From Bradyrhizobium elkanii USDA 76 (lineage in GTDB: Bacteria > Pseudomonadota > Alphaproteobacteria > Rhizobiales > Xanthobacteraceae), in NCBI RefSeq assembly GCF_023278185.1, contig NZ_CP066356.1:6254001-6318000 (forward strand): a DNA stretch of 64,000 nucleotides, written 5' to 3'. A program made the position numbers and the translations under genes. The first letter of the stretch is position 1. The number at the start of each line of letters is the position of its first letter. Under the pieces are notes generated by a model. It did not search any database and had not been told where the DNA came from. It saw only the letters and a program-made list of their open reading frames with translations. Positions 42,538 through 51,407 of this stretch are shown here, in pieces.

Positions 42538-44160
42538 ATGAGCGATATGGCGTTACCCGGCTCGATCGAGCCCGCCCTAAAGAAGGGTCCGGACCTCGAC
42601 AAGGGCTTTCATCCTCTCACCGGGGTTATCTATTTGGGCGTGGTTGCGGCCGCGCTGCTGTTCGTTGCCTACAGCATCTATGCCGATGTCGACGCCACCG
42701 GCACGCGCATCACTTCGTTCCTGCCGTATATCCTGCTGTTCGTCGCACTGCTGATCGCGCTCGGCTTCGAATTCGTCAACGGCTTCCATGACACCGCAAA
42801 CGCGGTCGCCACCGTGATCTACACCCGCTCGCTGCCGGCCCATGTCGCCGTGGTGTGGTCGGGCATGTTCAACCTGATCGGCGTGCTGCTCTCCAGCGGC
42901 GCCGTCGCGTTCGGCATCGTCTCGCTGCTTCCGGTCGAGCTGATCCTGCAGGTCGGCAGCAGTGCCGGCTTTGCCATGGTGTTCGCGCTCTTGATCGCCG
43001 CCATCATCTGGAATCTCGGCACCTGGTGGCTCGGCCTGCCGGCTTCGAGCTCGCACACCCTGATCGGTTCGATCATGGGTGTCGGCATCACCAACGCGCT
43101 GCTCCGCGGCCGTGACGGCACCTCGGGCGTCGACTGGTCGCAGGCGACCAACATCGCGAAGGCGCTGCTGCTGTCGCCGCTGTTCGGCTTCGCGCTCGCC
43201 GCCGGCCTGCTCTACCTCCTCAAGATCGCGCTGCAGCGCGCGACCCCGGCGCTGTTCGGCGAACCGGTCGGCGACCAGCCGCCGCCGTGGTGGATCCGCG
43301 GCATCCTGATCCTGACCTGCACGCTGGTCAGCTTCTTCCACGGCTCCAACGACGGTCAGAAGGGCATGGGCCTGATCATGCTGATCCTGATCGGCACCGT
43401 GCCGACCGCCTATGCGCTGAACCGCGCAATGCCCTCGAGCCAGATCGAGCAGTTCACGGCGCACTCGACCGCGGCCAGCAAGGTCATCGAAGGCAAGGCC
43501 GCCGGTTACAACGTGATCGGCAACCCGCGCCCGGCTGTGACCAACTATGTCGCGCAGCACCAGATCAACGAAGGCACCTTTCCGTCGCTTGCGGTGCTGG
43601 TGCGCGACATCGGCCAGCAGGTTGCCCAGTATGGATCGCTGGCCAAGTTCCCGGCTGACGCGGTCGGCAACACCCGTAACGACATGTACCTGGCATCCGA
43701 GGCGATCCGTTTCCTGATGAAGGACAAGGAAGCCGAGCTGACCGCTGCCGACATCGCCACGCTGAACCAGTACAAGGGCTCGCTCGATGCCGCGACGAAG
43801 TTCATCCCGAGCTGGGTGAAGTTCGCCGTCGCCATCGCGCTCGGACTCGGCACCATGGTCGGCTGGAAGCGTATCGTCGTCACCGTCGGCGAGAAGATCG
43901 GCAAGACCCACCTGACCTACGCGCAGGGCGCCTGCGCCGAGATCACGGCGGCCGCGACGATCGCGGCGGCGGACGGCTACGGCCTGCCGGTCTCGACCAC
44001 GCACGTGCTGTCGTCAGGCATCGCGGGCACCATGGCCGCCAACGGCTCCGGCCTGCAATGGGCCACGATCCGCAACATCGCGATGGCCTGGGTGCTGACG
44101 CTGCCGGCCGCGATGATCATCTCGGGCGTTCTCTACTACGTCTTCTACCACCTGTTCTGA
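42538..44160 (+). CDS. pit: Inorganic phosphate transporter, Pit family
   Basis: 540 residues, longer than classic PitA. Start ATG has ACAGGAG upstream; codons further up are not conserved-like. The family signatures are FVNGFHDTANAVATVIYTRS near residue 80, SSSHTLIGSIMGVGI, SFFHGSNDGQKGMGLIM near 264 and the duplicate PVSTTHVLSSGIAGTMA near 482. A loop of ~110 residues (about 290-400; VRDIGQQVAQYGSLAKFPAD) between the halves is soluble. It couples metal-phosphate uptake to the proton gradient. Transcription ends at a strong terminator. Confidence 0.94.
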   Translation: MSDMALPGSIEPALKKGPDLDKGFHPLTGVIYLGVVAAALLFVAYSIYADVDATGTRITSFLPYILLFVALLIALGFEFVNGFHDTANAVATVIYTRSLPAHVAVVWSGMFNLIGVLLSSGAVAFGIVSLLPVELILQVGSSAGFAMVFALLIAAIIWNLGTWWLGLPASSSHTLIGSIMGVGITNALLRGRDGTSGVDWSQATNIAKALLLSPLFGFALAAGLLYLLKIALQRATPALFGEPVGDQPPPWWIRGILILTCTLVSFFHGSNDGQKGMGLIMLILIGTVPTAYALNRAMPSSQIEQFTAHSTAASKVIEGKAAGYNVIGNPRPAVTNYVAQHQINEGTFPSLAVLVRDIGQQVAQYGSLAKFPADAVGNTRNDMYLASEAIRFLMKDKEAELTAADIATLNQYKGSLDAATKFIPSWVKFAVAIALGLGTMVGWKRIVVTVGEKIGKTHLTYAQGACAEITAAATIAAADGYGLPVSTTHVLSSGIAGTMAANGSGLQWATIRNIAMAWVLTLPAAMIISGVLYYVFYHLF

Positions 44161-44195
44161 CGCTTCACGCTTTCGGCGCGGCAACGCGCCGGACA

Positions 44196-44228
44196 AAGGC
44201 CCGCACTCCGGTGCGGGCCTTTTGTTTT
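44196..44228 (+). terminator. Rho-independent terminator of the Pit gene
   Basis: AAGGCCCGCAC-TCCG-GTGCGGGCCTT followed by TTGTTTT, 35 bases after the stop: an 11-bp stem, tetraloop and T-run. Confidence 0.92.
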
Positions 44229-44251
44229 GGACCTGCAGCCCGGCTCCTCGC

Positions 44252-45160
44252 TCAGGCGGCGCAAGCTCTCGCAACCTCGGCCAGCAGGCCGCGCGCCCAT
44301 TTGTGCAAGCCGGATTTGGCCGTCCTGGCGCTCCAGTACATGTCGATCGAGATCGGCACGCGAAACGGCAGCGCGGCGACATGGAGGCCGCCGCGCATCG
44401 CCCGCGCCAGATGATAGGGGATAGTCGCGACGAGCCTGGTGCCTGTGATGATGCGCTCCAGACTGTCGTGGTTCGGAAGGCTGACCACCGGCTCTATCTC
44501 GATTTCCCTCGCCTTCAGTGCCTCGAGATAAAGCGGCTGCCACTCGCCGCTATGGGTGATGAAGACATGCTCGGCCCTGGCATAGGCCGACAGCGCGATC
44601 CGGCCACGCGCCAGCGGATTGGCCGGATCCATCACGCAGACATAGTGATCGGTGAGGATGTGGCGCCGAAAGAAGCTCTCGCCGGCGATCCCGACCGGAC
44701 CGAGCACGATGTCGCACTGGTTCTGCTTGAGATGGACGTCGCCGTGGCCCGCGGCATCGAGCAGGACGAGACGGACCTTTGGTGCGCCGGCACGCAGCCG
44801 CGTGCTGAACTGCGGGATCAGGGTCTGGCGTTCGTGATAGTTGCAGGAGATCGTCACGCTGCCCTGCGCCGTCGCCGGATCGAATTCCACCCGTGAGGCA
44901 AGCCCGTCGATCTCGACGATCATGTCCCGCGCCCAGGCAACCAGCGCCGCGCAGCGCTCGGTCGCCGTCACGCCGTTGCCGCCGCGGACGAACAGCGGGT
45001 CATGCAGCGCGCCGCGCAGCCGCTCGATCGCATAGCTGATGGTGGACTGGTTGACGTCGAGCCGCTTGGCGGCGGCGGAGAATGACTGCAGGTCATAGAC
45101 CAGCACGAGGGTCCGCAGAGTCCCGATGTCGACCGGATCGATCGAGGAATTGGCCGCCAT
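44252..45160 (-). CDS. LysR family transcriptional regulator
   Basis: 302 residues from ATG with GGGAGG upstream; upstream in-frame codons reach into the divergent gene and were rejected. Winged helix: TLVLVYDLQSFSAAAKRLDV, NQSTISYAIERLRGALHDPL, FVRGGNGVTATERCAALVAW. The NodD/NahR-like spacing and WQPLYLEALKAREIEIEPVV in the effector domain are normal. Divergent from a broken P450 gene 139 bp away, which it probably once regulated. Confidence 0.92.
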   Translation of the reverse strand: MAANSSIDPVDIGTLRTLVLVYDLQSFSAAAKRLDVNQSTISYAIERLRGALHDPLFVRGGNGVTATERCAALVAWARDMIVEIDGLASRVEFDPATAQGSVTISCNYHERQTLIPQFSTRLRAGAPKVRLVLLDAAGHGDVHLKQNQCDIVLGPVGIAGESFFRRHILTDHYVCVMDPANPLARGRIALSAYARAEHVFITHSGEWQPLYLEALKAREIEIEPVVSLPNHDSLERIITGTRLVATIPYHLARAMRGGLHVAALPFRVPISIDMYWSARTAKSGLHKWARGLLAEVARACAA

Positions 45161-45214
45161 GCTGCACCTCCCTGCATTGCTGGCGGCCCAGCCTAGCACA
45201 GGGTCATGGAATAT

Positions 45215-45242
45215 TTCGATGGATTGGATCAATCCCATCGAA
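45215..45242. promoter_or_regulatory. Candidate LysR operator in the LysR/P450 gap
   Basis: TTCGATGG-N12-CCATCGAA with an inner ATTGGATCAAT that extends the symmetry. It lies 54 bases upstream of the LysR start and 57 before the P450 start. Half-sites match those at 33101-33120. Confidence 0.55.
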
Positions 45243-45299
45243 TTGAGCGATCGTGCACCCGGAGCTAGCCTTGGCGAAAAAGCGCTCCCGGGAGGACCA

Positions 45300-46465
45300 A
45301 TGACCAGCGCCGTGCCTGTCGTCACCGATATCGCGTATCAGGATCTGCTCGACGACCCGTATCCGATCTTCCGCCGCCTGCGCGAGATCGCGCCGGCGGT
45401 CTTTGTCGCGCCCGCGAAGCTGACGCTGGTGACTCGCTTCGACGACATCATGCGGATCGAGCGCGATCCCGCGACCTACTCGGCCGACAATCCGGCTTCG
45501 CTGGTCAACAAGGTGATGGGGCCGACCTTCATGCGCAAGGACGGCGCCGAGCACGCGATCGGCCGCAAGGCGATCGAGCCCTCGTTCCGCCCGGCGACGA
45601 TCAAGGAGCATTGGGCGCCGCAGAAAGGCTGATCGACGACCTCTCGGCAAGCGATGAGGCCGATCTGTTCTCCGCCCTTGCCGCGCCGATGGCCTCGCTC
45701 AGCCTGATGGCGATGATCGGGTTTCGCAGGATGCCGTGGCAGACCCTCGCCGACTGGTCGCAGGCGCTGATCGACGGCGCGGGCAATTACGCCGCCGATG
45801 CCGAGGTCGAGCGCAAGGCGATGCAGGCGAGCGCCGATGTCGATGCCGCGATCGACGCGGTGCTCGACGATCACCGCAGCCACCTCAATCCCTCGATCCT
45901 GTCCTCGATGGTCAATGCCGATCCGCCGATGCCGATCGAGGGCATCCGCGCCAACATCAAGGTGATCATCGGCGGCGGCCTCAACGAGCCGCGCGATGCG
46001 ATCCTGACGCTTGTGCTCGGCCTGCTGGAAAACCCGGCGCAGAAGGACGGCGTGCTGGCGAAGCCCGAGCTGTGGCCGGCCGCGCTCGAGGAAGCGGTGC
46101 GCTGGATCTCGCCGATCGGCATGTATCCGCGCCGCGTCACCCGCGATGTCGATCTTTCCGGCATCACGCTGCCGCAAGACCTTCAGATCGGCCTCTGCGT
46201 CGGCGCCGCGAACCGCGACGGCAGCCGCTTCGCCGAGCCCGACCGCTTCGACGTGACGCGGCCCAAGCAATCGCATCTGGCATTCGGCGCCGGACCGCAT
46301 TTCTGCGCCGGCACCTGGGTGTCACGGCTCACCGTCGGCAAGATCGTGGCGCCGATGCTGTTCGCGCGCTTGCGCAATCTGCGCCTCCGCGCGGAGGCGC
46401 CGCCGGTCGTGCGCGGCTGGGTGTTCCGCGGTCCGGTGACGCTGCCGGTGCGATGGGACGTTTAA
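45300..46465 (+). pseudogene. Cytochrome P450 gene, frameshifted near codon 108
   Basis: The first frame (ATG at 45300) gives LLDDPYPIFRRLREIAPAVF to RPATIKEHWAP, then stops at 45632. A second frame resumes with AAERLIDDLSASDEADLFSA. Family alignment suggests a few codons and one or two bases are missing at about 45620. The 3' part keeps the I-helix region IIGGGLNEPRDAI, ExxR (EEAVRW) and the haem loop HLAFGAGPHFCAG with its Cys. An intact protein would be a soluble bacterial monooxygenase of ~390 residues. It is likely inactive unless the shift is a sequencing error. Confidence 0.8.
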
Positions 46466-46491
46466 GGACCCGGATCGCAGCATTTTAACGT

Positions 46492-46520
46492 GGTCGTGCC
46501 CGGGCTTCTCCCGGGCATGA
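46492..46520. repeat. REP-like hairpin
   Basis: GTCGTGCCCGGG and CCCGGGCATGAC pair at 11 of 12 positions over CTTCT, between the P450 remnant and the converging M20 gene. It may act as a bidirectional terminator. Confidence 0.6.
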
Positions 46521-46555
46521 CGCATTCGTCGAACGATGACGACCCGACAGAGCCC

Positions 46556-47728
46556 TCACGCCACCAGCGCGTTCTCGACGATCTTCACGAAATACGACGT
46601 GCCGTAGACGATCGCCTCGTCGTTGAAATTGTAGGCAGGGTGATGCAGGCCGGCGCTGTCGCCGTTGCCGCAGAAGATGAAGGCACCCGGCCGCGCCTCC
46701 AGCATGTAGGAGAAATCCTCGGCACCCATCAGCGGCGGCATCTCGTGCACGTTGGCTGCGCCCGCGACCTCGCGCGCGATGCGGCTCGCGAATTCGGTCT
46801 GCGCCTCATGGTTGACGGTGACGGGGTAGCCGCGCTCATAGGTCAGATCGATCTTCGCGCCGGTCATCTTCGCAACGCCGTCGACCACCTCGCGTACGCG
46901 CTTCTCGATGAGGTCGCGCACTTCGCGGGTCAGCGTGCGCACGGTGCCGCGCAGCTCCGCGGTCTGCGGGATCACGTTGCGGGCGTTGCCGGCGTGGAAT
47001 TCGCACATCGAGATCACGGCGGAGTCGAGCGGATCGACGGTGCGCGCGACGATCTGCTGCAAGGCTGTGACGAGCTGCGCGCCGACCAGCACGGAATCGA
47101 TGCATTTATGCGGCCGCGCGGCATGGCCGCCGAGCCCTTCGATCTTGATGTCGATCGCATCGGTCGCGGCCATGATCGGGCCGGTGCGGATCGCGAACGA
47201 GCCGATCGGAATCCCCGGACCGTTGTGCATGCCGTAGACCTGCTCGATGCCGAAGCGATCCATCAGGCCGTCCTTGATCATCGCGGCCGCACCGGCCCCG
47301 CCCTCCTCGGCCGGCTGGAAGATCACGACCGCGTCGCCCGCGAAATTGCGCGTCTCGGCGAGATAGCGCGCCGCCCCCAACAGCATCGCGGTGTGGCCGT
47401 CATGGCCGCAGGCGTGCATCTTGCCCGGCGTCTTCGAGGCGTAGGGCAAATTGGTCTGTTCGTGAATTGGCAACGCATCCATGTCGGCGCGCAGCCCGAT
47501 CACCTTGACGTCGCCCTTGGCCGGCCCCTTCTTGCCCTTGATGACCCCGACCACGCCGGTCGTGCCGAGCCCGGTCGCGACCTCGTCGCAGCCGAACTCG
47601 CGCAACCGGTCGGCGACGAATGATGCAGTGCGGTGGACATCGTAGAGCAGCTCGGGGTTTTCATGGATGTCGCGGCGCCAGGCCTGGATATCGGGTTGCA
47701 GATCGGCGACGCGGTTCACGATGGGCAT
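46556..47728 (-). CDS. M20 family amidohydrolase / aminoacylase (hippurate hydrolase-like)
   Basis: 390 residues. The metal and catalytic motifs are complete: GLRADMDALPIHEQT (near 78-92), HACGHDGHTAMLLGAA (near 105-120) and FQPAEEGGAGAAAMI (near 138-152), plus the dimerisation-domain GLGGHAARPHKCIDSV. PLMGAEDFSYMLE near the C-terminus carries the last metal-ligand region. It hydrolyses N-acyl amino acids in the cytoplasm; the acyl group is unknown. The start (MPIVNRVADLQPDIQAWRR) fits the family; the frame is open 20 codons further. Confidence 0.93.
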   Translation of the reverse strand: MPIVNRVADLQPDIQAWRRDIHENPELLYDVHRTASFVADRLREFGCDEVATGLGTTGVVGVIKGKKGPAKGDVKVIGLRADMDALPIHEQTNLPYASKTPGKMHACGHDGHTAMLLGAARYLAETRNFAGDAVVIFQPAEEGGAGAAAMIKDGLMDRFGIEQVYGMHNGPGIPIGSFAIRTGPIMAATDAIDIKIEGLGGHAARPHKCIDSVLVGAQLVTALQQIVARTVDPLDSAVISMCEFHAGNARNVIPQTAELRGTVRTLTREVRDLIEKRVREVVDGVAKMTGAKIDLTYERGYPVTVNHEAQTEFASRIAREVAGAANVHEMPPLMGAEDFSYMLEARPGAFIFCGNGDSAGLHHPAYNFNDEAIVYGTSYFVKIVENALVA

Positions 47729-47990
47729 GAGAATTCTGGCCTCAGAGGTTGGACGTAAGTGATCTCTAGCATGCAAGAGCCGGTCCACCCAAACAGATGT
47801 GGCATGCTCGCGGCTGGGGCCTGCATTCGCAAACGGGATGCAGGCCGTCCCTTGCTGGACTTTGCGCAGACCTCAGGCCTGATATCATCGCATCCGACCA
47901 AAGCCTAATGGTGCGGGACATATCCCGCACAGATACTACCCCAGGTTTTCCGCGCCGAAATCCTCTCGCCTTCCAACAAGGAGCGGCTGC

Positions 47991-48416
47991 ATGACGCCGG
48001 ATCAAGCGGTCCTGTTTTCCACCATCATCCTGCTGGTGCCGATGGGATACTTCCTGCTGGCGGCACCGGCGTTCCTGCTTGTGAAGCTCGACGTCCCGCC
48101 GGTCACGCGGCTGCTGCGCGGCATGTTCAATGCCTACTTCGTCGTGCTTACTGTCTCGGGCGTGATCGGCACGCTCGCCTTTGCCACGGCCGGCCGGTTT
48201 TCCGTTGCGCTCGGCATCGCCTTGATCGCGGGGTTCGCGGTGCTGGCGCGACAATGGTTTCTGCGGCGGCTCGATGCAGAGGCGGACGCGAGAGACGCCG
48301 GCGATCCCACCGCCGTGCGGCGGCTGCGCCAGCTGCATTGGGGCGGCATGCTGTGCAACGCGGTGCAGGTGTTCGTTCTGGTCGGCAGCATTCCTTACAT
48401 GGCACCGCTGCCCTGA
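47991..48416 (+). CDS. Four-helix integral membrane protein of unknown function
   Basis: 141 residues; ATG with AAGGAG upstream. Membrane segments: LFSTIILLVPMGYFLLAAPA, YFVVLTVSGVIGTLAFATA, FSVALGIALIAGFAVLA and LCNAVQVFVLVGSI. A charged cytosolic or periplasmic loop RRLDAEADARDAGDPTAVRR separates helices 3 and 4. No known domain. It converges with the downstream gene. Confidence 0.78.
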   Translation: MTPDQAVLFSTIILLVPMGYFLLAAPAFLLVKLDVPPVTRLLRGMFNAYFVVLTVSGVIGTLAFATAGRFSVALGIALIAGFAVLARQWFLRRLDAEADARDAGDPTAVRRLRQLHWGGMLCNAVQVFVLVGSIPYMAPLP

Positions 48417-48447
48417 TCGCTCGTCCGGATGCGGTTCCCGGCCGTCG

Positions 48448-49074
48448 CTATGCGTCACGTTTCCGATGCGGATCGTACTTCGAAAGAACGTCCTTGAGGT
48501 AATCCCGGCTTTTCCATTCCGGAGCGGGCGGCTCGTACCCGGGCCGAGGTACGTACAGATTCGCCGGTACGTCTGCTGAAGCGCCCATCAGGTCCGGAAC
48601 GTAGCGCGGGCAATTCGGGAAGATTTCACATTTGACGCGCACGACGACCTTCGCGCCATGATGCCCGGCAAGCGCCTCTGCGCTGTCGTGGATCGTCGCT
48701 TTGCCCCGGATGCGCGTGCGAAACGTCTTGCCGTCGAGCCGTACGAACAACAACCCGACGTTCGGATTGCGGTGAATGTTGCCGAGCGTCCGATACATGT
48801 TGTTGCCGTCGTACTCAGGGAATTCAAGCGTATCGGGCCCGGTGATCTTCACGAAGCCGGGATCGCCGGAACGCATTGAGCAATCGACGCTATCCTGATA
48901 GCTGGTCGCGATGAAAAAGAATCGCGTTTCCTCGATGAGCTTGCGGTCCTGTTCCCAGAACTCGAAGTGGAGGCGATGCTTCTCGAGGCCGTCGGCGACA
49001 CGACGACCGTCGAAGCGGTCCTGCAACTCACGCATTCCGTCGTGGTAGAAAGGGGCGCGGACTGGGTCGGCCAC
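48448..49074 (-). CDS. Pyridoxamine 5'-phosphate oxidase-like flavin-binding protein
   Basis: 208 residues from GTG with GGAGG six bases upstream; a start 12 codons earlier lacks a ribosome site. The split-barrel fold is evident: EETRFFFIATSYQDSVDCSM, TGPDTLEFPEYDGNNMYRTL, NPNVGLLFVRLDGKTFRTRI-like strands (each ~20 residues). The C-terminal KCEIFPNCPRYVP is characteristic of a pyridoxamine oxidase-like subgroup with unknown substrate, probably FMN- or F420/haem-binding. Stands alone. Confidence 0.83.
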   Translation of the reverse strand: MADPVRAPFYHDGMRELQDRFDGRRVADGLEKHRLHFEFWEQDRKLIEETRFFFIATSYQDSVDCSMRSGDPGFVKITGPDTLEFPEYDGNNMYRTLGNIHRNPNVGLLFVRLDGKTFRTRIRGKATIHDSAEALAGHHGAKVVVRVKCEIFPNCPRYVPDLMGASADVPANLYVPRPGYEPPAPEWKSRDYLKDVLSKYDPHRKRDA

Positions 49075-49238
49075 GGCAATCCTCCGGCAAGCTGAGCAAT
49101 CGATCTGCACTTTGACGTGGCCGGGATTTTCCTTGGCAGTTCACCCGGCCAGCAAAGCGAAAGACTATTCATTCGGCATGGGCGTGGAAAGCCACCCAGG
49201 TCCGAAGCGGGTGAAAAGGCGTCGATGACGGCCGTTCC

Positions 49239-50009
49239 CTACCCCGAGGTGAGCATCTGGCTGCGGATCTCCTGCGCGGTGCGGCGCAGCGGCAGCAGGA
49301 ATTTCTTGCGCGCGCCGGCTTCGCTCACCGTCCCCGAGATCGTGTTGACGCTGAGCGCGGCGACCACCGCGCCCGCGGGATCGCGCAACGGCACCGCGAT
49401 GCCGCAGATCGCCGGATCGAGCTCGCCATCGACCCAGGCATAGCCGTCGCTTTCGACCCGCGCGAGCAACTCGCCAAGACGCTCCGGATCGGTGACCGTG
49501 CGCGGCGTGACCTGCCTGAAGCCCCCGGTCGCGAGATAAGCCTCGCGGGTGCCAGGCGGCAGCGCGGCGAGCATGACCCGGCCGAGCGACACCAGATGCG
49601 CGGGCAGCCGGCTGCCGACGCCGAGATTGGCCGAGAGGATCCGCCGCGCCGGCAGGCGCAGCGCATAGACGATCTCGTCCTCGTCGAGCACCGCCATCGC
49701 GCAGGACTCGCCGATCTCGTTGCGCAGGTTTTCCAGCGCGCGCTGCGCATGACCCCAGTATGGCAGCGCGTTGAGATAGGACAGGCCGAGCCCGAGCGCG
49801 CGCGGCCGCAGGCTGAAATAGCGTCCATCGGAGGCGCAATATTTCAGCGCCACCAGGGTCGCGAGGATACGCCGCGCGGTGGCGCGGTTGAGGCCGGCAG
49901 TGTCCGCGGCCTCCGCCAGCGTGTGCCGCCCCGGCGGCTTGCCGAGCGCCTCGATGATCGAGAAGCCGCGCGCAATCGCGCGCACGAAGCCGTCACTCTC
50001 TTTGCTCAT
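49239..50009 (-). CDS. IclR family transcriptional regulator (PcaU/PobR-like)
   Basis: 256 residues. N-terminal winged helix: AIARGFSIIEALGKPPGRHT, AEAADTAGLNRATARRILAT, and a wing YFSLRPRALGLGLSYL. The effector domain includes NLGVGSRLPAHLVSLGRVML and DPAICGIAVPLRDPAGAVV. Such regulators bind aromatic or related acids and control adjacent divergent catabolic genes; here the MaoC pair starts 171 bp away on the other strand, with a palindrome just before it. Confidence 0.92.
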   Translation of the reverse strand: MSKESDGFVRAIARGFSIIEALGKPPGRHTLAEAADTAGLNRATARRILATLVALKYCASDGRYFSLRPRALGLGLSYLNALPYWGHAQRALENLRNEIGESCAMAVLDEDEIVYALRLPARRILSANLGVGSRLPAHLVSLGRVMLAALPPGTREAYLATGGFRQVTPRTVTDPERLGELLARVESDGYAWVDGELDPAICGIAVPLRDPAGAVVAALSVNTISGTVSEAGARKKFLLPLRRTAQEIRSQMLTSG

Positions 50010-50143
50010 GGCGGGCGCCTGGCTGATTCCGTCATCGCGCTCACGACATCGCAGCCCGCATGGCTGCCTGCACATGACGCGGCTCTGCGCGCTTGTCAGG
50101 GGCTCCCGACCGCGCTAGCGTGAATTCATACAGCGAATGAATT

Positions 50144-50158
50144 GTTCGCCTGGCGAAC
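50144..50158. promoter_or_regulatory. Candidate IclR operator
   Basis: GTTCGCC-T-GGCGAAC is a perfect 15-bp palindrome 21 bases before the first MaoC-type gene and 135 bases from the divergent IclR gene. Such a site over the promoter would allow control by the neighbouring regulator. Confidence 0.55.
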
Positions 50159-50179
50159 TCAATAGCAGGAGGATGCACG

Positions 50180-50671
50180 ATGGCGCAAGCGGAAAGTTCT
50201 GCGGCCACCCCGTTCGAAACCGATTTCTGGAAAGACGCGAAGCTGCGCAAGGTATGGGACGACATCGTCCCCGGCGAGCCGCGCAAGACGCTGCCCTACA
50301 AGCTCACCCAGGAAGCGATCGCGCTGTACTGCCGCGCAGTCGGCGAGACCAATCCGATCTATCTGGACGAAGCCGCCGCGAAGGACGGGCCCTATGGCGG
50401 GCTGATCGCGCCGCCCGCGATCCATATCCTCTTGATGTTCGCCTGCACGCCGGCCGACGACTGGATGCGCTCGCCGGGCACGGTCAATGCCGGGCAGTCG
50501 TGGAGCTACAACATCCCGGCCCGCCCCGGCGACACCATCACCCTGCAGGCCCGCGCGCTCGACAAATTCATCAAGCGCGAGCGGCTGTTCGTGGTGCACG
50601 ACAACGTCTTCTTCAACCAGCATGGCGACGTGATCTGCTCGGGTCGCGGCCAGACCATCCGTCCGATGTAA
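50180..50671 (+). CDS. MaoC/FAS1-type hydratase-dehydratase, first of a pair
   Basis: 163 residues. Hot-dog fold, N-terminal-type MaoC (FAS1_DH): LTQEAIALYCRAVGETNPIY, APPAIHILLMFACTPADDW and PARPGDTITLQARALDKFIK. This half typically lacks the full catalytic Asp/His dyad and pairs with a partner subunit. It probably forms a heteromeric (R)-specific enoyl-CoA hydratase with the next gene, as in dicarboxylate or terpene degradation. Ribosome site and 11-bp spacing indicate an operon. Confidence 0.88.
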   Translation: MAQAESSAATPFETDFWKDAKLRKVWDDIVPGEPRKTLPYKLTQEAIALYCRAVGETNPIYLDEAAAKDGPYGGLIAPPAIHILLMFACTPADDWMRSPGTVNAGQSWSYNIPARPGDTITLQARALDKFIKRERLFVVHDNVFFNQHGDVICSGRGQTIRPM

Positions 50672-50682
50672 GGAGGATCACC

Positions 50683-51135
50683 ATGACCACGGCGAATTTC
50701 GAATCTCTCAAGGCCGGCGACACCATCGACGGGCCGACATTCGCGGTTTCGCGCGAATCGATCCGCCTGTTCTGCGATGCGTCGCTCGACTACAACCCGC
50801 TGCATCTCGACGACAACTACATGAAGGGCGATTTCGGCAAGACCAATTTCGGCGGCATCATCATGCACGGCATGAACAATTTCGGCCTGATCTCGCGCAT
50901 GCTGACCGACTGGGCGCTTCCCGCGGGCGCGATCCATCGCAGGCTCGAGACGCGCTGGCTGAAGCCGGTGAAGCCCGGCGACACCATCCGCCCGGCCGGT
51001 ACCATCAAGGCCAAGCAAACGACCGCGAAGTCGCGCTGGGTGCTGGTCGACGTCGCCGTACAGAACCAGCGCGGCGAGACGGTCGCGGCCGGCGAAGCGA
51101 TGCTGGAGTTTCCGCCGAACGCGAAGGCGGGCTAA
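50683..51135 (+). CDS. MaoC family dehydratase, second of a pair
   Basis: 150 residues, starting behind an excellent AAGGAGG site. The hydratase motif is well formed: FCDASLDYNPLHLDDNYM gives the catalytic Asp and the dyad His region, followed by FGGIIMHGMNNFGLISRM and LKPVKPGDTIRPAGTIKAKQ. It likely provides the active half of a two-subunit (R)-enoyl-CoA hydratase with the preceding protein. A divergent IclR gene probably controls both. Confidence 0.9.
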   Translation: MTTANFESLKAGDTIDGPTFAVSRESIRLFCDASLDYNPLHLDDNYMKGDFGKTNFGGIIMHGMNNFGLISRMLTDWALPAGAIHRRLETRWLKPVKPGDTIRPAGTIKAKQTTAKSRWVLVDVAVQNQRGETVAAGEAMLEFPPNAKAG

Positions 51136-51173
51136 GGCGGGCTGGCGGGACGCAACTCGGGGGCTCCCACTTC

Positions 51174-51346
51174 GCCTCTCCCCGCGTGCGGGGAGAGGCC
51201 GGAACGCATCGTCAAATGCGCTCCGGGTGAGGGGGAGTCTCCGCGGGCTCAGCTACCACCGCGTTGTGCGGAGATAGCCCCTCACCCCACCCCTCTGAGA
51301 GCGAGCTTCGCTCGTCTCGACCCCGTAAGAACGGGGCGAGGGAGCG
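51174..51346. repeat. Multi-hairpin palindromic element related to the imuB/dnaE2 inserts
   Basis: GCCTCTCCCCGC-GT-GCGGGGAGAGGC is a perfect 12-bp hairpin, followed by further inverted arms (GTGAGGGG/CCCCTCAC) and GAGCGAGCTTCGCTC. The last hairpin plus flanks is the reverse complement of the side hairpin in the elements at 35077 and 39321. It fills the gap between the MaoC pair and the MFS gene. Confidence 0.7.
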
Positions 51347-51407
51347 TGGCTCTCGCGCGGCGCCATTCGACCTAACAATCAAAACAAAGTTACACTTGGA
51401 GGTTTCG

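Noticed and set aside
44134-44228. Pit gene terminator as part of a riboswitch-like structure
   Set aside because: It is a simple strong hairpin after a stop codon, with no leader gene downstream in the same direction.
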